From: Dipodascopsis uninucleata var. uninucleata
Taxonomy: Eukaryota; Ascomycota; Lipomycetes; Lipomycetales; Lipomycetaceae
Assembly (NCBI GenBank): GCA_030568195.1
Contig: JAJLTO010000002.1
Span: 310,001 to 374,000, forward strand
Direction of reading: 5' to 3'
Length of the DNA stretch: 64,000 nt
Made by a program: the position numbers and the translations under genes. Shown here piece by piece: positions 25,401-38,045 of the stretch. Each line of letters begins with the position of its first letter. Position 1 is the stretch's first letter. A model generated the notes under the pieces. The model was not told the origin of the DNA. It saw only the letters and a list, made by a program, of their open reading frames with translations, and did no database searches.

Positions 25401-25890
25401 CATCAACGGCGGGATGTGTGCATGGCCCACAATCTAGATGTTCTGGGGGGCGCGGCCAACGACAGAGCTCTAGACCCCGGTATATCTATATATATGGACA
25501 GCATAGAACCAATCTATGTTTCTAACGAGAGAACACGCTAAGCTTTGTCTTTATCTACTTCCCTTCGAAATTTGTTTAGATCTGAAATCGAAAGTTGGAA
25601 AGGTAAAGTGAAAGAAAGACGCCTAGCACAGATTAAGGATCTGAGCGATGGCGTGTGATCTTTATGGCACATAGCGTTTCTCACAGAAAAAACTAAAAAA
25701 TATTAAACAACCTGCTAGCCTGCCGCAACAAGCTTCACGCAATTTTCTAACATCTAGTATTCGCTGCCTGTACACACTCCGTCTATGCACTGGTATAAGT
25801 ACAAAGCTCGCGCTTAAGCTGTTCTTTGCTGCTGGTGCTCTTGGCTCGTAAATTGGGCTGTTCCTATTCCTGTGCTGGGCTCGGGGCACT

Positions 25891-25912
25891 GGTTCTGGTT
25901 CTGGTTCTGGTT
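25891..25912. repeat. GGTTCT hexanucleotide repeat
   Basis: Three full GGTTCT units and a partial fourth in the desert downstream of the NRG1-like gene. Confidence 0.75.
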
Positions 25913-28191
25913 AAGAAGAAAAATGATTTTATGCTATGCATCTTGTTCTTAGACGCGCCTGCGGCCATCTAGGTGAAAATAGACTGACGTCTTAATTGAC
26001 AGTATGCAGTCTGGTTATGCTAAAAAACCAAAAACCAAAATAAAGATAAAAATAAAAATAGCGACCAAAAATAAAAAATGGCCTATAGTAGTCCTATCGC
26101 TGAAAAAGTCTACTGGTAGAACAAGAACATATTTTTGAGGGGTTTCTACTACGATTGCGGTTTCCACGTAATGTGCTTCGAATACCGCTAATTATCAGAC
26201 GACATTCCCAGAGCTCCGTATCTGCGGTCACAGTAAAGCTGTTTCCACTAAACTTAAGTATGACCTTCAACCGAACTAGTATCTCTACCCTGACGGTTTG
26301 AGTAGACGGTGGGCGCTGTGAGCCTGGTTGTATAGATTGCTCGCACTTCTTAGTATTTTCCTCCTTCATATCGTCTTATATCCGAATAGCGAGCCTCTAT
26401 TCGAGCGGGCAACATTCGATATCTGTCGGTATATCTAAATCCACTAGGCTACTGCGAAGCGGGCGCGGCATGTACTGCCCTAATAATGTCCTACCTTTCG
26501 CTGTTCTCGTGCTGATTTCAACACTTTTCCCTTTTCACTCGGCGCTAACAGACAGCACAGCCTATTGTTCAGCTATCTTCCAAGGCTAGTAGGACTCGTG
26601 CTACAAATATCGTCTGCTGGTCAATATTTACCTGGCACCATCTGAAACCACCTGATACATACATGTGCTAAGCCTACGAGATAGCTGATCTGCTGGCAGT
26701 CTCAGGTATCAGCAATGCCAGTGTGTTTTAAATGGTAGTCATTTTTAGTATTAATTAATTTCACTTATTTGTCAAGTCATGTGGATTATTTGAGACTGCT
26801 GTCACTTGCTTGAGGTTCAGTTACCATGTCTTGTTCATCACTGTGGCCTCTTGGCTTTTTCCATGCAATGCAAAGCGAAACATTGCAGCAGTCAGTCAGT
26901 ATACTACTATGTAAATCTGGTCTCTATGGTCCTAAAATTTCTCTATGTCGTTCACATGCATAATGCTGCGCAGGGCAACAGCATTCGTTTACGCCTCGGC
27001 TTTTCGCGCAGTCTCGGCTCCCAATACCCTGGCCTCTCTGAAATATTTGATTTACGCTACTTGATTCGATCGCCATGTAAAACCCCGCCCTGGTATCGTG
27101 AATCTCGTTTCATGTTAGTGAAGATGCATTTGCGGCATTTCTAGCTGCGTGACCTGTAATGCTCTATTCTGTATGTGATCTGTTCAGTTGCTGCAGGCTC
27201 AAAAGAGGTTTTTGTTTGCTCTTGTTATTTAACTGACTAAACTGTTCTTGACAACTGCACCCTTGGCCTATTCTTATGTGTAACTTTAATTAGCGTTCAT
27301 CTCAGCACTTAAACATTTCGGCTCTTCAAACTTTATTTCAACCTACTCAGAGTTTAGCAGCACTACTTACATTTTTAAAGCTTATCTGGATATATCTGTA
27401 CGGCCGAAGTATGCACGAATTCTGTGCGACGTGCAGGGTATTAAGCTACACGGAAACGACTAGCATATGCAGCTCGACAACTTTCTTGAAACATAGAAGG
27501 GTCCAGCGCCTACAACAGCCACACTCACCGACTGACTACTCAGCTATCACTTTTGGTGCTTCCTAACTGCAGTAATTGTATCCAACAATTCATGCCATAT
27601 CCACCACAACCACATTTTTGTCTCTTCGGCTCGCATGTCTCGTACGTTTCCTGATGTGAGAAGTCACCAGGTTTCTGTGCTTGCTTCTGGGCAATGACCG
27701 ATGGAGATCTAGTACATAAGATTCCTAGACCATGTCTGACCTATAGTGAATGAAAATGGTCTTACGGGACAAAGCAGATTAGAGAGAAAGTCAAAAATAG
27801 CATCTTCGAAATGATAGTACTATTTTGAAATTCTATACTGCCAATTACAACGCTGACGAGGTCAATGATGTGCTTTTCTCTTCACAAGAATGGTGAGAGG
27901 GCAGAGGGCAGTGCTCCGTTGCAGTACTAAAGATAGCTCAATACTCAATAGCATACGATCAAAATTTACACAAATAACACTCGAAGTTAACTTTGGGACA
28001 ACTTGTAGTTTTCGTAGATTGTCGAGTTTCACAAACTTATTAGAATAGGTCTCTAGTAGAAGTGCCGTTCATCGAATCATTACACCATAGTATTGAGAAG
28101 ACAGAAAACCAGAATAAGCATGTACTTTTATCATTGCAAGCTGAAAAAAAATTCAATATTTACCAACGCCACTTATAACCTCGGTGGAAGA

Positions 28192-29889
28192 TTATGATAG
28201 CTCATCGCAATCTTCATGCTTAACAACTATCTTATCGCTCGAGGAAGAGTCTTCCTCAATTTGCTCAAGCATATTCCAAACATCATCACTATCTTCTTCA
28301 TCTTCATCTTCATCTACAACTTTCTTGTAAGCTCTCTTCTTCTGTCTTGATCTATGCTCGTCAGAGTCGTCACTGTCAACTTCCCTTTTGATTTTCCGTC
28401 GCTTAGTACCAGATGACTTTTCATCATTTACATCCTCGATATCCTCTCCTACATCTGACTCTAGTCCTGTACTAGAGTTACCACTACTACCATCAATTAT
28501 ACAAGCTGCCGTTATTTTGGTACCGAGATATATCTTGGCTAGTTGGTTTCTGGTTGCCATGTCGTATACTCGTAAAAAACGGTCTAAGCCGCCAGATGCA
28601 AGTAAAGGAGTGAGTTCTTGGCCGCTGTTGATTGTACTGTCCTCAGTTTTATTGCTCTCTGCAGGAAAGTAAGAATCCAGGCATAATACGGAACCTGCGT
28701 TGCCAGCATAATGACCTTCTTTACGACAATTCAGCAAACTAAAACGTGCGGTAGTTGAATGAGTGTCACAGTATATTATATCGCTAAATTTTTAATACAA
28801 GTTAGAACACAGTCATCGCTAGTATTTTTATCTACAGCTTTCACGGAAGCACTTACTTGTCTGACATGGAAGGCGAGAGCGCAATCAATGGATGCTCACC
28901 TACTTCTACATTGATTATAGGCTTTCTCGACATTTTTGTTTCGTACACGCGAATGTGGCCAAATCTTGTGCTGACCACGATTCGCCAATCTGTGGTACTC
29001 TCTCGGTTCACATCTAGAAATCTAATATCACTGACCCAGACTGGAACTCGTAGATCAAGCTCATCATTCTTAACATTTTTAGCTTTCCAAAGTTTACGTC
29101 TTGAGAGAACTCTGCCAGTAGCTGGGAATGGGATAATCGTCCAGTTTCCATCGTTACCTTCACTGCCGCGCACGTTCTCGATTGTGCTAACTTCCAGCTC
29201 CCTTTCCTTTCCACCGTACGCAACAATGTTTGGTTGTTTAGGATGAACTTTAAAAGAGCTGATAGGATATCCGAGAAGCTAATTTTATGTCAGCTTATTC
29301 GCATCAAGGCTATCACAGACATTTTCTATATTTAGACCATACCGTATAAAATTCTCCAGACTGTTCCGCTGATGCATCGAGATCGCGCATTATAAGCTTT
29401 CCAGTAGCTGTGCAACTACTAAGCTTACCACTCACGTATTCCAAGCCTATAAACGCGTCATCTGATTCTTGCATCGTGTCCTTCCATTCTGCAAACAGAA
29501 GATGCGGTTCTTCTAGGTCGTGTAATTGTATTATACCACCTTTTCGAGCAACACAAATCTTATTACTGTTAGTGGTCGTGACCGACAATGATAAATGCCT
29601 ATACAGTCTTCAGCAATTGAAAATCCTCATAAGAGCTTACATATTCTTTGCCATTTGCCAGTTTAACCACAGTCATCTTCTGGACATAAGATGATCTTCC
29701 GGCCCTAGCGAATGTAGATATTTCGGGTTGTATACTGTTCTGTTGAGATGTGTTCGCTCCAAAAGGAAATCGTACATCTAGAAATAATGTCAGTCAAGAA
29801 GGCTCAAAGTTGGATCGATCTAAACTACACATCCACTATCTCTCACCTTTCAAACTACCAGAATCTTCTGCTGCCAATAAAACTCTCAT
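28192..29889 (-). CDS. NSA1: NSA1/WDR74, pre-60S ribosome biogenesis WD40 protein
   Basis: Nucleolar beta-propeller protein of early 60S precursors, released by the AAA ATPase Rix7/NVL. Five exons on the minus strand: 29847-29889, 29641-29777, 29343-29558, 28857-29278 and 28192-28783. They give 469 residues (yeast Nsa1 is about 460). The assembled start MRVLLAAEDSGSLK joined to DVRFPFG fits the family. Other markers are VARKGGIIQLHDLEEP, the block KAKNVKNDELDLRVPVWVSD and, across intron 4, NDIIYCDTHSTTARFSLLN. A late repeat (LLASGGLDRFLRVYDMATRN) closes the propeller, and the C-terminal ~90 residues are acidic and Lys-rich with a VWNMLEQIEE segment. The exon 2/3 acceptor (AATAAG) is the weakest junction. 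It is divergent from the PPR gene, with 701 bp between starts. Confidence 0.9.
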
Positions 29890-30590
29890 CTCCGTCCTGC
29901 TTTTTAATTATAAATTTCCTCTAGGTATGTATGTTTTGAATCCAAATCTTCGATCTGTTAGCATTAGGTCTCTCTCAACGATCAGCACGCCGATTGTTCT
30001 ACAGTTCCCGAGTAATACATGAATATAACTTCACGCTCTCGAATCGCGACTTACAGTTTGAGATATAATATAAGAAGAAGGAGAAATAGCTAGGTATAGG
30101 TGAAAATTTCCTTCGATTACTTCAAACCTCTATATGTTAACTTATTCTGTTTCTCGACAATTCAGAAAGTCTTCTAATATTACAGTCTTTCTCTTTTTCA
30201 GAACACTAATACACAAAGCCTGCGATTAACTACTTCTCAGAGTGAGTTCTAGCTCTACTGAAAATATATGTTCTGAACTTGTCTGACAGGGAAAAAAACA
30301 ATCTTCTCGGGATTAGTTCTAGAGAATTTTTCATCTACCCTAAACTTACATCCCAATGTTGATTATTAAGTGTGGATTATATATTACATAAGAAGAAATA
30401 TCAGGAGAATTTCATTTCGTCTTGTTCACATTGTACATAGTAGAAGGACGAGCGAAGTAAGGTGATTGTATGGACGGCAGGCGATGCATCTCAGAATAAT
30501 ACGTGCTGTTTCATTGAAACGTGTGCGTTATAATGCGTACCGTCAGACACTACTATATTGCGAAAAATGTGGTAGTATAGGTAAGGCAAG
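29890..30590. promoter_or_regulatory. divergent promoter region, NSA1 / PPR gene
   Basis: 701 bp between two start codons. GATGAAAAATTC on the minus strand at 30324-30335 resembles the RRPE element, and ACCCTAA follows at 30337-30343, a Tbf1-like motif. Both would suit a ribosome-biogenesis gene such as NSA1. These are single motif matches by eye. Confidence 0.35.
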
Positions 30591-32793
30591 ATGTTTATAA
30601 ATAGAAGTGAAGACTCGATGCATCGAAGTATTAGATCTAATGGCTTTGCTGGCATGGGCCATATAGGCAAATCAGTAAGAAAGCTTTCTTCAGTTTCCGA
30701 GGATAATATAGGACCCAAAGGTTCTAAATGGAGTGAAAAATACAGTACTCCAAGAAAGAAATCTCCATTGTCGACACCACAATTACCTACTGAAGATTCG
30801 AGGATTTTGCGTTTGTAAGTAACAAAACAGGTCTACGGCTAATATGACTTTGTGGTAAATTTATAATGCTGATATTAATTATATTACATTAATAGAGAAT
30901 CTCTAATTAAGCTAAAAGAATATTTTGAGCCATCCAATAAAAGATCTAGAGGACAGACTGCAAATTCAGATGGAGCTGATAACGGGGAGACGGCCAAGCC
31001 TTCAAAGTCAGCAGGCATAACAGGTCGAGAAACGGCAGGGTCATTTTTAAGCAGTGAGATTCCGGAATTAGAGACAATAGGTGACGACGAGATCTACTGG
31101 AGACAAGTGCAAGCTAAGATGAAAGCTCTCAATTCCGGTGGGCAGTCAAAGGAAGTATTCCAGCTGGCAAATCAAGTTGCTACTAATGGAAAAGTCCCTC
31201 CCATGGATATTTATTCTGAAATCCTTATGGCCATGACAAATGTTCAGCAAGTATCTATGGGTCCCCCAGCAATGGAATTGGTAGAGGAAATAATTGCACA
31301 CTACCAGACCGTTCCGCTGTTTGTTTTTGAAAAGCTTTTCAAGGTGAGTAAACGCTCTAGTTTCCTGTAGGCTATTCTGTTACATATTGCTAACTCTTAC
31401 TTTAAGTTAATTGGACAATCTCCGGATGCGATTATGCGGTCAAAGCTACTAGACTTAGCCATAAAGTACGAATATAATATTAATGAACGAGGATGGCAAA
31501 GTTATATCCAGAGCTGTTTGATTAGTGGTGAATTGGAGGTTGCACTGGACACTTTAGATAGAGTTCGATCGCACGGCTTATTTTGCCCTGCAACTCTATA
31601 TGACAGTCTTGTACATCAGCTTGTCCATCTAAATGAATTGGAGGTAGCCTTTAAGGTATTTAAAGATGCCTTGGAAGTGCATAGATCTTTACCTACACTC
31701 ACATGGAATCTACTACTTAGTGTAGCTGCGCGAGAATTCAACGTGAGTATTATATTGCAGGAGTAATAAGGCTTTCGCAAAAATATACAATAAGCTAATA
31801 TTTTACGAATAGTATGACATATTAAAATGGACGTGGGAGAACGGAGTTGATACGTCATTTATTGAGCCAGATGATGGAACCTGCGAAAATAGTATTCTGA
31901 CTGCTACCCGAAATAATGATCCATCTCTCGGTATCAAGGCCCTCAGGTTCCTCATTGCGCGAAAATCCAAGATATCCGAACATCTTCTTTCTACTATTGT
32001 GGACGCCTACATTAATACTCGTCAAGTTCAGAATGCTTGGGTTATTCTTCGGGCAGCGGATCATCTTTCAGTTCCCATTACTAGAGACACTCTGGATATT
32101 ATAGCGCGTGGCATCTCTAGATCCTATGTTTCAATAGAAAAAGCGTTTGCGTATTTTCGGCAGAATTTTAAGCACTCTGATAAAGTCAACTCTGATTGCT
32201 ACGCTACGATTGTCGGTGCGTGTGTAATGCGGAATCAACTGTTTAGTGCTATGGCTATGTTAGGAATTAGTAAAAAATACGATATTCATCTATCTGAGCC
32301 GGTATTTTCTTATCTCATACAGGGTGCAGAACAAAATGGGTATAAGCGTCTGGCTGACTCATTGTACAAGCTCCTACTTCAGATTGGTTTGGAGCCAAGC
32401 GCAGATATATTGTATTGTATGATATTTGTTCACTTAAACGGTGACAACTATCAAGGAGCTTTCAAGTATTGGAAAGAATTAAAAACCCGAAAAATAGTTC
32501 CCCCAATTCAACTATACACGGCTTTTATTAAACACTTAATATTTTTTCAAGATTACGAGAACGCAAAAAAAACGCTGGATGAGCTGAAAGATGCCGGCTA
32601 TTCAGATCGATACCTTCATAGCAAGGTATTCAATTCTAAGACATCAGATACTCTTACTGTTCCTAATAAGGGAACATCATCCCAGACTCTGGAGATTGAA
32701 GATAGACTACTATCACTGTTATATAAGGTCGTCAAGGAAAACTTGAATCTAGAAGTCAAATCTTTGGAGAGCGATGCATTTTCATCAAGCTAG
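30591..32793 (+). CDS. pentatricopeptide-repeat (PPR) protein, probably mitochondrial
   Basis: Four exons, 30591-30814, 30896-31343, 31407-31742 and 31813-32793, all joined in phase, give 662 residues. The N-terminus is rich in Arg and Ser with few acids (MFINRSEDSMHRSIRSNGF), consistent with a mitochondrial presequence. From about residue 150 the protein is built of degenerate 35-residue helical hairpins, e.g. PATLYDSLVHQLVHLNELEV, DSDCYATIVGACVMRN-like and ADILYCMIFVHLNGDN followed by YQGAFKYWKELK, typical of PPR proteins that stabilise or activate organellar mRNAs. I cannot assign it to a named yeast gene; Ppr-type, Aep3- or Dmr1-like factors are possible. It is transcribed towards HEL2, which follows on the same strand after 687 bp. 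Confidence 0.78.
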
Positions 32794-33480
32794 TCAATTT
32801 ATAAATTAGATACGTAATCAGGGAAATACAAAATTGTACATAACTGGCTCTGTAGAATAGATCAATTATATTGATAAAATGATATTATGAAAAAATATTG
32901 CTATTTCTAGTCTTCTGTGAACTTTCACTTCATCATTTTAGTGCTATACGCTATTTGAGTGTTTCGATATGAGCGAACTTAATCCTCACCAAATATTGAA
33001 AAATTTCACGCTGACATAAACATTATTTCTTACCTCTTCGAAGTTTCGGTGTAAGAATAATCAAAATCTGCCAAAGCACACCAATACCGTACGTAATTGA
33101 GAACGAATTATATATTGTCAACCAAACCGAATCAATATTCTAGCGGGCATCAAGTACAATTATTAATTGTATTTTTCATCAGGAGTTGAAATAAACATTT
33201 TTAGTTCAGTTTGAACACGCAAAGTTACTAACAGGATTCTGTCACCGTTCGACGCTTTTCAGTCGACTAAGGGCCTATCTAAACTGACACTTAAATACTT
33301 CTCGAGGAATAAAAATTAAGCTCTTGTGTCTGAAAGGTACTTTTTGTTTCAAACTAAGTATCTATTTCTTGTTGTTTGATATTTCAACTATCAACGACTA
33401 TACCTATCGGTAAACAAGATATATTCGCTGAGTTTAGCGTCTTCTTACTTATTACTTTTTTTACCACTATCCTTAATTTC
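32794..33480. other. intergenic region, PPR gene / HEL2
   Basis: AT-rich spacer between two genes on the plus strand; it should hold the PPR 3' end and the HEL2 promoter. An in-frame upstream ATG at 33376 would extend Hel2 by 35 hydrophobic residues, which does not suit a cytosolic RING protein, so I place it in the 5' untranslated region. Confidence 0.55.
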
Positions 33481-35922
33481 ATGTCGGCAGAATCTTCCTC
33501 TGATATTACTTCTTCTGGTAGTTCATCAATAATTCGTCAATCGAGAGAAGAATCTTCTAAGTCAATTAGCAGTAACAGCAGCAAGAACCACGGTTCATCG
33601 ATTGGTGGCAATGATCACCGACGCCGTGGCAGAAGGAGCAAAAATGTGAACAAGTTTTTATGTATGTCTCGATACTCTGCTTAGTATCTTCGTGCGATTA
33701 AAAGAACCTACTAACTAATCTGACTTATATCTTTAGCTGGTGATAAAGGTCCAGTAGACTCATTACAGTCTTCAAATGGCAACTCGTCTGTTAGTCCGGA
33801 AGACAGGATCGAGTCCTCTGAGCCTTCTGCGCCTGGATCAAAGGTATGTCGGAAATTATAAATCAAACGCTGTAATATTCAACGAACTGTAAACTAACTT
33901 GAGTGTTAGACTGAGATTTGCTTCATCTGTGCGGAACCAGTGAAGTACAGTGCTGTGTCTCCATGTAATCATCGATCTTGTCACATTTGTGCTCTGCGGA
34001 TGAGAGCGTTATATAAGACCAATGCGTGTGTTCATTGCAGAGTAAGTATTTATGTACTAGATTACATAGATAATTGTCAGTTTCTGACGTTAATTTTAAC
34101 ATATAGACAAGTCAAGAGAAAATTATCTTTACAATAGATAACTCGAAGCGTTACGAAGATTACACTAAACAAGATATTGTGGCATCTGATTCAAAACTTG
34201 GAATTGACTTTGACAGGCTGGAAATCCAAGAGGACACGAAGAGATTACTCCAGCTGACTTGTCCGGACAAGAAATGTGATACAGTGTGTCAGAACTGGAC
34301 GGAATTAAGACGTCACGTTAGAGAAGTACATCATAGAAGTATGTGCCAGCTATGCACTCGAAACAAAAAGGTTTTTACGCATGAGCACAAATTATATACT
34401 GCTAAAGCTCTTGCGAAACATGAACGTACTGGTGACGAAGAAGGCTTTACTGGTCATCCTGAATGCCAATTTTGTAAGGACAGGTACTATTCAGTTGACG
34501 AACTACGTGTCCACTATCGAGAACGACATGAAAGATGTCATATATGTGATAAACATCTAGTGGGAAATAGCGAGCCTCAGTACTTTTTCGATTATCAGTC
34601 GCTAGAACAACACTTCAAAACAGAGCATTTTCTTTGTCCTGCTGCCTCATGTCTGGAGAAGAAGTTTGTTGTGTTTGAAGACGAAATTGACTTGAAAGCA
34701 CATCAGCTTTCTGAGCATCCCAATATGTTAGGTAGTGGTAAGTCAGCTCGATTAGTAGAAACCAACTTTCATTTTGGAGTTGGGCACCAGTCTTCTGCTG
34801 TGAACGGTTCTAGTGGTCAGTCTAGGAGACAAAATGGTAGACGAAACAATCGTATCGGTTTCGGTTCTCAATTGTCTTCTGATTTCGACAGATTGCATGT
34901 TAATAATGATTTGAATTCACGTACAAATGATCCCGTTAGGTCGAACTCGTCGTCTGACTTAATTCAATTGTAAGTATAGAAAGAGAAATATGTGAGTTAA
35001 TATCAAAGATTCGATCTAATATGCATGGCCTACAATTAGTCGACATCAAATTTTGGATGAGCGTGCCGCCTCACATCTGAATCGAGATTCGCCCAAATAT
35101 TCTGAGTTCCGACGTCTCAATACTGCATATAAGGACTCCGATATTCAGGCGAAAGAGCTAATATCCGGATATCTCAACATTTTTGACACTGATTCCAATG
35201 AAATGACTATAATTATACATGAATTCGCTGAACTATTCAACGACGAGAAACCAAAGAAGGATGCTATTTTAAGTGCCTGGAGTGATTGGAGAGCGCGAAA
35301 TGAAGATTATCCTGAACTTCCTACTACTTCTTCAGTAGCCAACCAGTCGGGTGCTATGAGATCATCAGCAGTGGTAAGAAAGCCTTTGAATGTGGGTTCT
35401 GTTTGGAGCGGTGCGGCATCTAGTCAGCCGTCATTATCTTCGTCGACTCGGTCATCAATCCCAGCACCTGGTTCGCAAGTATCAAGGATGCCAATGTCAA
35501 AGCCAGCTTCTGCAAGGACGTCTCCTTCCCAGTTTCCTTCAATCTCTTCATTACAGTCCTCATCATTTCCATCAGCATCCGCTGCGTATGCAAATACATG
35601 GCAACCCTCTTCGACACCGAATTCAGTTCCACAGAAGTTGAGTTTTACTGCTCAGAGGCCTGTGTCTAGTGCGGCTAGCACGTCCTCGAGTTCTTCTAGC
35701 AGTTCGAAGATTGTTCGAAATAATCTCAAAGAGTTCCCCTCACTGCCTCCTGCAAAGAAGAAAATTGCACCTTATGTATCTACGAAGTCGTCAGCTGCAT
35801 CATCGTCTAATGCTACTAATGGATGGGCTCAGTCTGCAACCTCTAGGACCGAGGATGAATTGCAGCCAGAGAGCTTTAAGACTGTTAAAAAGGGCAAGAA
35901 AAGTGTTGTTGTCTTTCGATGA
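33481..35922 (+). CDS. HEL2: HEL2/ZNF598 ribosome-collision E3 ubiquitin ligase
   Basis: RING E3 that senses collided ribosomes, ubiquitinates uS10 and starts ribosome quality control. Five exons, 33481-33661, 33737-33843, 33910-34041, 34107-34969 and 35040-35922, give 721 residues (yeast Hel2 is 639). Exon 3 is almost exactly the RING: CFICAEPVKYSAVSPCNHRS, then CHICALRMRALYKTNACVHC. Exon 4 carries the family's C2H2-like zinc fingers: LTCPDKKCDTVCQNWTELRR with HVREVHH, HPECQFCKDRYYSVDELRVH, CHICDKHL and CPAASCLEKKFVVFEDEIDL. Next to these is the family's FDRLEIQ-type linker. The C-terminal half is Ser/Pro-rich, ends with a Lys-rich segment (KTVKKGKKSVVVFR), and includes NLKEFPSLPPAKKK. Start chosen at 33481 rather than an upstream in-frame ATG. 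Convergent with PEX10, 182 bp between stops. Confidence 0.95.
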
Positions 35923-36104
35923 ATCAATTCGTAATAACAGGCATCGGCTTAGGTTTGTATTAAGATGGAATATATTTTTAAGATGACTGCACGTAACAAT
36001 ATGTCGTTATTTTACAAAAATATGTAGTCAAAATAAACTAATAACTGATATAAACAACTATATTCTCCTTATGAAAATAAGATAGCTAAAGAATGCAGAA
36101 TATA

Positions 36105-37456
36105 CTAACTTAATAGCAATATGTTCTGCTCTTTTGCAGGTTGACGACACAAGGGGCACTCAGGCTATATCATATGTTAGTGATACTATTATAAAATTCA
36201 AAAACATATAACTTGCCTTCTCTATGCACCATTCCGTTATGCATGACCAGCAAAACAAATGACCACAAGGAGTTGATGCGGGATCTGTCATATATGATAA
36301 ACATAGAGTACATTTCCTCGAAGTCTCAGGTATAAAATTCATCTGCCCTGCATCTGAAAGTTCCACTGAAGATTGATGTTGTTTTGTGTCTGTATCGCTC
36401 GCTCGGAACGTCTTTTCTTCCGCGATATTTTCTGAGGATTTTATGCTTGATGGTAGCAATGTACTTGTCTGTCTATAAACCTTTATTCCAATTTGTATCA
36501 TAAGAAGTAATCCCAATATTTCGTATCCCGGTCTCTGTTCGTGATCTTTAAGCTTCCTTGGGAATATCTTTTAAATGTTAGTAAGATGGTAGTCACAACG
36601 ACGCACCTTCAGTAAAATACTCACATATCGCATTCCCCATAACCTTTTTATAATACTGTAATAAGAACCATAGAAATAAAATAATGCCAAATGTAAAACG
36701 CTTATAGATTCTCCAGACAAGATATTGTTGATATTACGTAGTAGGAAAAGTCTTAATCTAGCAGAAAGATTACTTCGGGATCCTGGACCATAACAAGAGC
36801 CATCTCCTTCCAGAAAGTCTTTAACTCTCTGTCTGATCTTCGGCAATGACTTTTGTAAGATGTATGGAAAAAAGGTGCTTGATAGTACAAATCCTAGCCG
36901 TCTCTTTGAAATTTACAGCATCGATTAGCATATGCGATTTGTAAAAGTAGGTTACCAAACAATAGCACATACCTTCAAGCTGAACTGGGCCTTCAGGTCA
37001 CTTCTAACTGGAAATATGTCACAGTATTCTTCACCTAGTGTACGATTTCCTTGTAATGTAGTTAAACCAAGGTATAAGAAACTTGCAAGGAAGCTCATCT
37101 CATGTTCATATCTATGAACGAAAGCAGAACCTTTAACAACGCACGCAGTAAAACATATTGGTTAGTTTGAATACACACTTCGTAGAACAGAAATATCAAT
37201 GCTTACCATAAGCATTCCTGATTACCGTAGATAGTCTGTCACGCAGAGTCGACTCAATGTATTCATCCTTTTGACTAGATCTTACTACAAAATATTAATC
37301 GTCAGAATCAAATAGGTCTCTCACAAACTGCCGCCAAACACGCACTTCTATGATCTCATCAAACACGACTCTTCAAGTATACTTACTTAGATCGGCAGCC
37401 GGTGCAAAACTCACTACATTTGCAGTACTTTCTATTGCACTATCATTTGCGCTCAT
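36105..37456 (-). CDS. PEX10: PEX10, peroxisomal RING E3 of the import receptor complex
   Basis: Integral peroxisomal membrane E3 that, with Pex2 and Pex12, forms the channel that ubiquitinates and recycles Pex5. Six exons: 37387-37456, 37207-37284, 36973-37130, 36625-36903, 36217-36567 and 36105-36164; 331 residues (yeast 337). Family markers in order: [56 protein letters not shown], and [17 protein letters not shown]. The C3HC4 RING follows: [29 protein letters not shown], then PECPLCRQ. The RING is split by a 52-nt intron whose donor is GC (AAG then GCAAGT), ending in ATATAG. The exon 1/2 junction can be drawn two ways, four bases apart, both in frame. It is divergent from ERD1. Confidence 0.94.
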
Positions 37457-38045
37457 TGTCTATCATTTAATCAAAATAGAAGAGCTGTTCGTAAATGTTT
37501 CCACTGAATTTCATACAATATCGTTTTAACTATTGCCGGCATATCTCCACTTTCTCAATGATATATTGTATAGTAGATTACATAATATATTATACCACAT
37601 GTTTATATGGCACGTGAATATGATGACAACCCGCATGCAGATATTACCCTGTTCTTGATTTACTTATAGGGTAAGGGATATCCATTGCTGCATCATTCAA
37701 GAGAACAATAGCTGTAATAAGTTAGCGCTGCAGCTTAAGTCGATCAACGCCTGCACAGATTATTTTACGACCCTGACTACGATTCTGTATTTTATTAGGT
37801 GGAAGCATCCGCACAAGGTGTCTATGAACGACTTACTTTCTTAGTTCGACTACGGGAATAATTAAAAGCTGCCATCTAGATATATAGAGGTCCGGTGTGT
37901 ACAGCTATTATAGAGAAGCGAAAGCTGTTGAAGGCGGGATATGCTAGTATTCGGTCATAGGTTCGCAACAGCTGCTACCCAAAAACTGAATCATTTGAAA
38001 TTGCCAAAAGGACCACAGAGGACTATTAAATAGTCAAGGTACAAT
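37457..38045. other. divergent intergenic region, PEX10 / ERD1
   Basis: 589 bp between two divergent start codons; it presumably contains both promoters. I recognise no conserved element. Confidence 0.5.

Larger units (their letters stand above)
20247..28191. other. gene desert downstream of the NRG1-like gene
   Basis: About 7.9 kb without a recognisable gene. The first ~400 bp are AT-rich, as expected for a 3' untranslated region. From about 22.4 to 27.6 kb the sequence is close to half G+C, unlike the AT-rich spacers elsewhere, yet all frames are short (112 codons at most) and none shows a family motif. Small simple repeats occur at 22407-22432 and 25891-25912, and A-rich sequence at about 26022-26080. 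I saw no rRNA, tRNA or transposon signature. Confidence 0.55.

Noticed and set aside
22000-27600. Decayed transposon or virus-like element in the downstream desert
   Set aside because: I looked for terminal repeats, reverse-transcriptase, integrase or transposase motifs and saw none; composition alone is not evidence.
28857-29246. 129-codon plus-strand frame opposite NSA1 exon 4
   Set aside because: NSA1 exon 4 on the other strand has clear family blocks; this frame does not.
33376-33480. N-terminal extension of HEL2 by 35 residues
   Set aside because: The extension is hydrophobic (FLLITFFTTILNF) and does not suit a cytosolic RING protein; MSAESSSDITSSG is a more typical start.
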